The position numbers and the translations under genes are program-made. Below the pieces are notes generated by a model. The model did not search any database, was not told the origin of the DNA, and saw only the letters and a list, made by a program, of their open reading frames with translations. A stretch of DNA of 6,902 bases. It comes from an uncultured Bacteroidales bacterium (GTDB lineage: Bacteria; Bacteroidota; Bacteroidia; Bacteroidales; UBA932). The stretch's first letter is position 1, and each line of letters opens with the position of its first letter. The stretch is taken from contig CAMFRR010000045.1 of assembly GCA_945982095.1 (NCBI GenBank), positions 1 to 6,902 on the forward strand. Direction: 5' to 3'. This document shows, in pieces, positions 6,410 through 6,902 of the stretch.

Positions 6410-6902
6410 TTATATGCTCTTTTTGCTGTTGTCAAAAAAATCTTCAAAAGCCTGTTCTCCACTTTCCAGGCTGGCTTCCAATGCTTCAATATCCGACACC
6501 GCTGCCTTTACGCTGTCCTCCTGCATGAGCTTGCGCGCTTCGTTCATTTCCTTGCGTATCTTATTGTTCGCCATACGCGAGATGGACAGTATCACTCCGA
6601 AAGCCACTGTGAAACAAAGGAATGAGCTCTTTCCGTGGCTGATCATAGGCAGGGTCTGTCCCGTAAGCAGGCCTATGTTGCAGTTGATAAGGATATGGAA
6701 GAGGGCCTGGAAGGTGATAAGGAACACCAGGCCTCCGATGCAGGTCTTCGCAAAACGCTTGGAGCAGTTTCGCACAATTATGACCCCTCGTGCAAACAGA
6801 CTCACATACAGTATGATGACAAGTATGCAGCCTAGAAATCCATATTCTTCCATCAAGAAGCTGAACATATAGTCCTCGAAAATCAGAGGCACTATATATT
6901 TC
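6410..6902 (-). CDS. ftsW: FtsW, SEDS-family septal peptidoglycan polymerase, C-terminal fragment
   Basis: FtsW is the multi-pass SEDS glycosyltransferase that polymerises lipid II at the septum with its partner class B PBP. The last 163 residues are visible, running off the window edge at 6902. An in-frame GTG at 6890-6892 is internal, not the start. The fragment begins in the last large periplasmic loop. D10, in FEDYMF, aligns with the essential Asp of SEDS proteins (HTDFIF in typical FtsW/RodA), followed by MEEYGFLG (17-24). Membrane segments are at about 22-43, 54-72 and 92-108. The signature TGQTLPMISHGKSS (80-93) matches the usual TGQ.LPLIS.GG(T/S)S, with Lys replacing the second Gly. 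A cytoplasmic tail of about 52 residues (112-163) is highly charged and acidic toward the end. RodA is the main alternative, but the neighbouring murG argues for FtsW. The stop is TAA at 6410-6412. Confidence 0.93.
   Translation of the reverse strand, partial: KYIVPLIFEDYMFSFLMEEYGFLGCILVIILYVSLFARGVIIVRNCSKRFAKTCIGGLVFLITFQALFHILINCNIGLLTGQTLPMISHGKSSFLCFTVAFGVILSISRMANNKIRKEMNEARKLMQEDSVKAAVSDIEALEASLESGEQAFEDFFDNSKKSI

Noticed and set aside
6409..6489. Longer MurG start 27 codons upstream
   Set aside because: The extension is an out-of-frame reading of the FtsW tail. MRVIISGGGTGGH is the standard MurG N-terminus.

Overview
This window is the 3' half of a division and cell-wall (dcw) gene cluster from a Bacteroidota bacterium, most likely of the order Bacteroidales. 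All genes are on the minus strand. In transcription order, right to left, they are ftsW (3' part only), murG, murC, ftsQ, ftsA, ftsZ and gltX (5' part only). The taxonomic inference rests on several features. The gene order has murC followed directly by ftsQ, with no murB or ddl between them. FtsQ is divergent, FtsA has a long charged C-terminal region, and the start sites are A-rich with little Shine-Dalgarno character. The glutamyl-tRNA synthetase N-terminus is also of the Bacteroidota style. I cannot name a genus.

Layout: bases 1-33 are not biological. They match the Nextera (Tn5) read-2 transposase adapter, including the complete 19-base mosaic end, so the organism's sequence begins at base 34. 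Bases 34-471 hold the start of gltX, cut off by the contig end. ftsZ is at 478-1686, ftsA at 1689-3182, ftsQ at 3194-3937, murC at 3921-5273, murG at 5293-6408, and the C-terminal part of ftsW at 6410-6902. Spacings, from ftsW down to gltX, are 1 bp, 19 bp, a 17-bp overlap, 11 bp, 2 bp and 6 bp. No non-coding stretch exceeds 19 bp, and I see no terminator, RNA gene, repeat array, insertion sequence or CRISPR.

Function: MurG makes lipid II on the inner face of the membrane. MurC adds the first L-alanine of the stem peptide to UDP-MurNAc. FtsW polymerises lipid II at the septum. FtsQ is the bitopic divisome scaffold. FtsA tethers FtsZ to the membrane, and FtsZ forms the treadmilling Z-ring. The tight packing implies one transcript and probable translational coupling. 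gltX (tRNA-Glu charging) appears to be read from the same transcript as ftsZ.

I found no previously undescribed system. The points worth a second look are the adapter that reads in frame into gltX, the ftsZ-gltX junction, a TTG start for ftsQ inside murC, family-level oddities in FtsA, FtsQ, FtsZ and FtsW, and a weak Bacteroidota-type promoter match inside murG.
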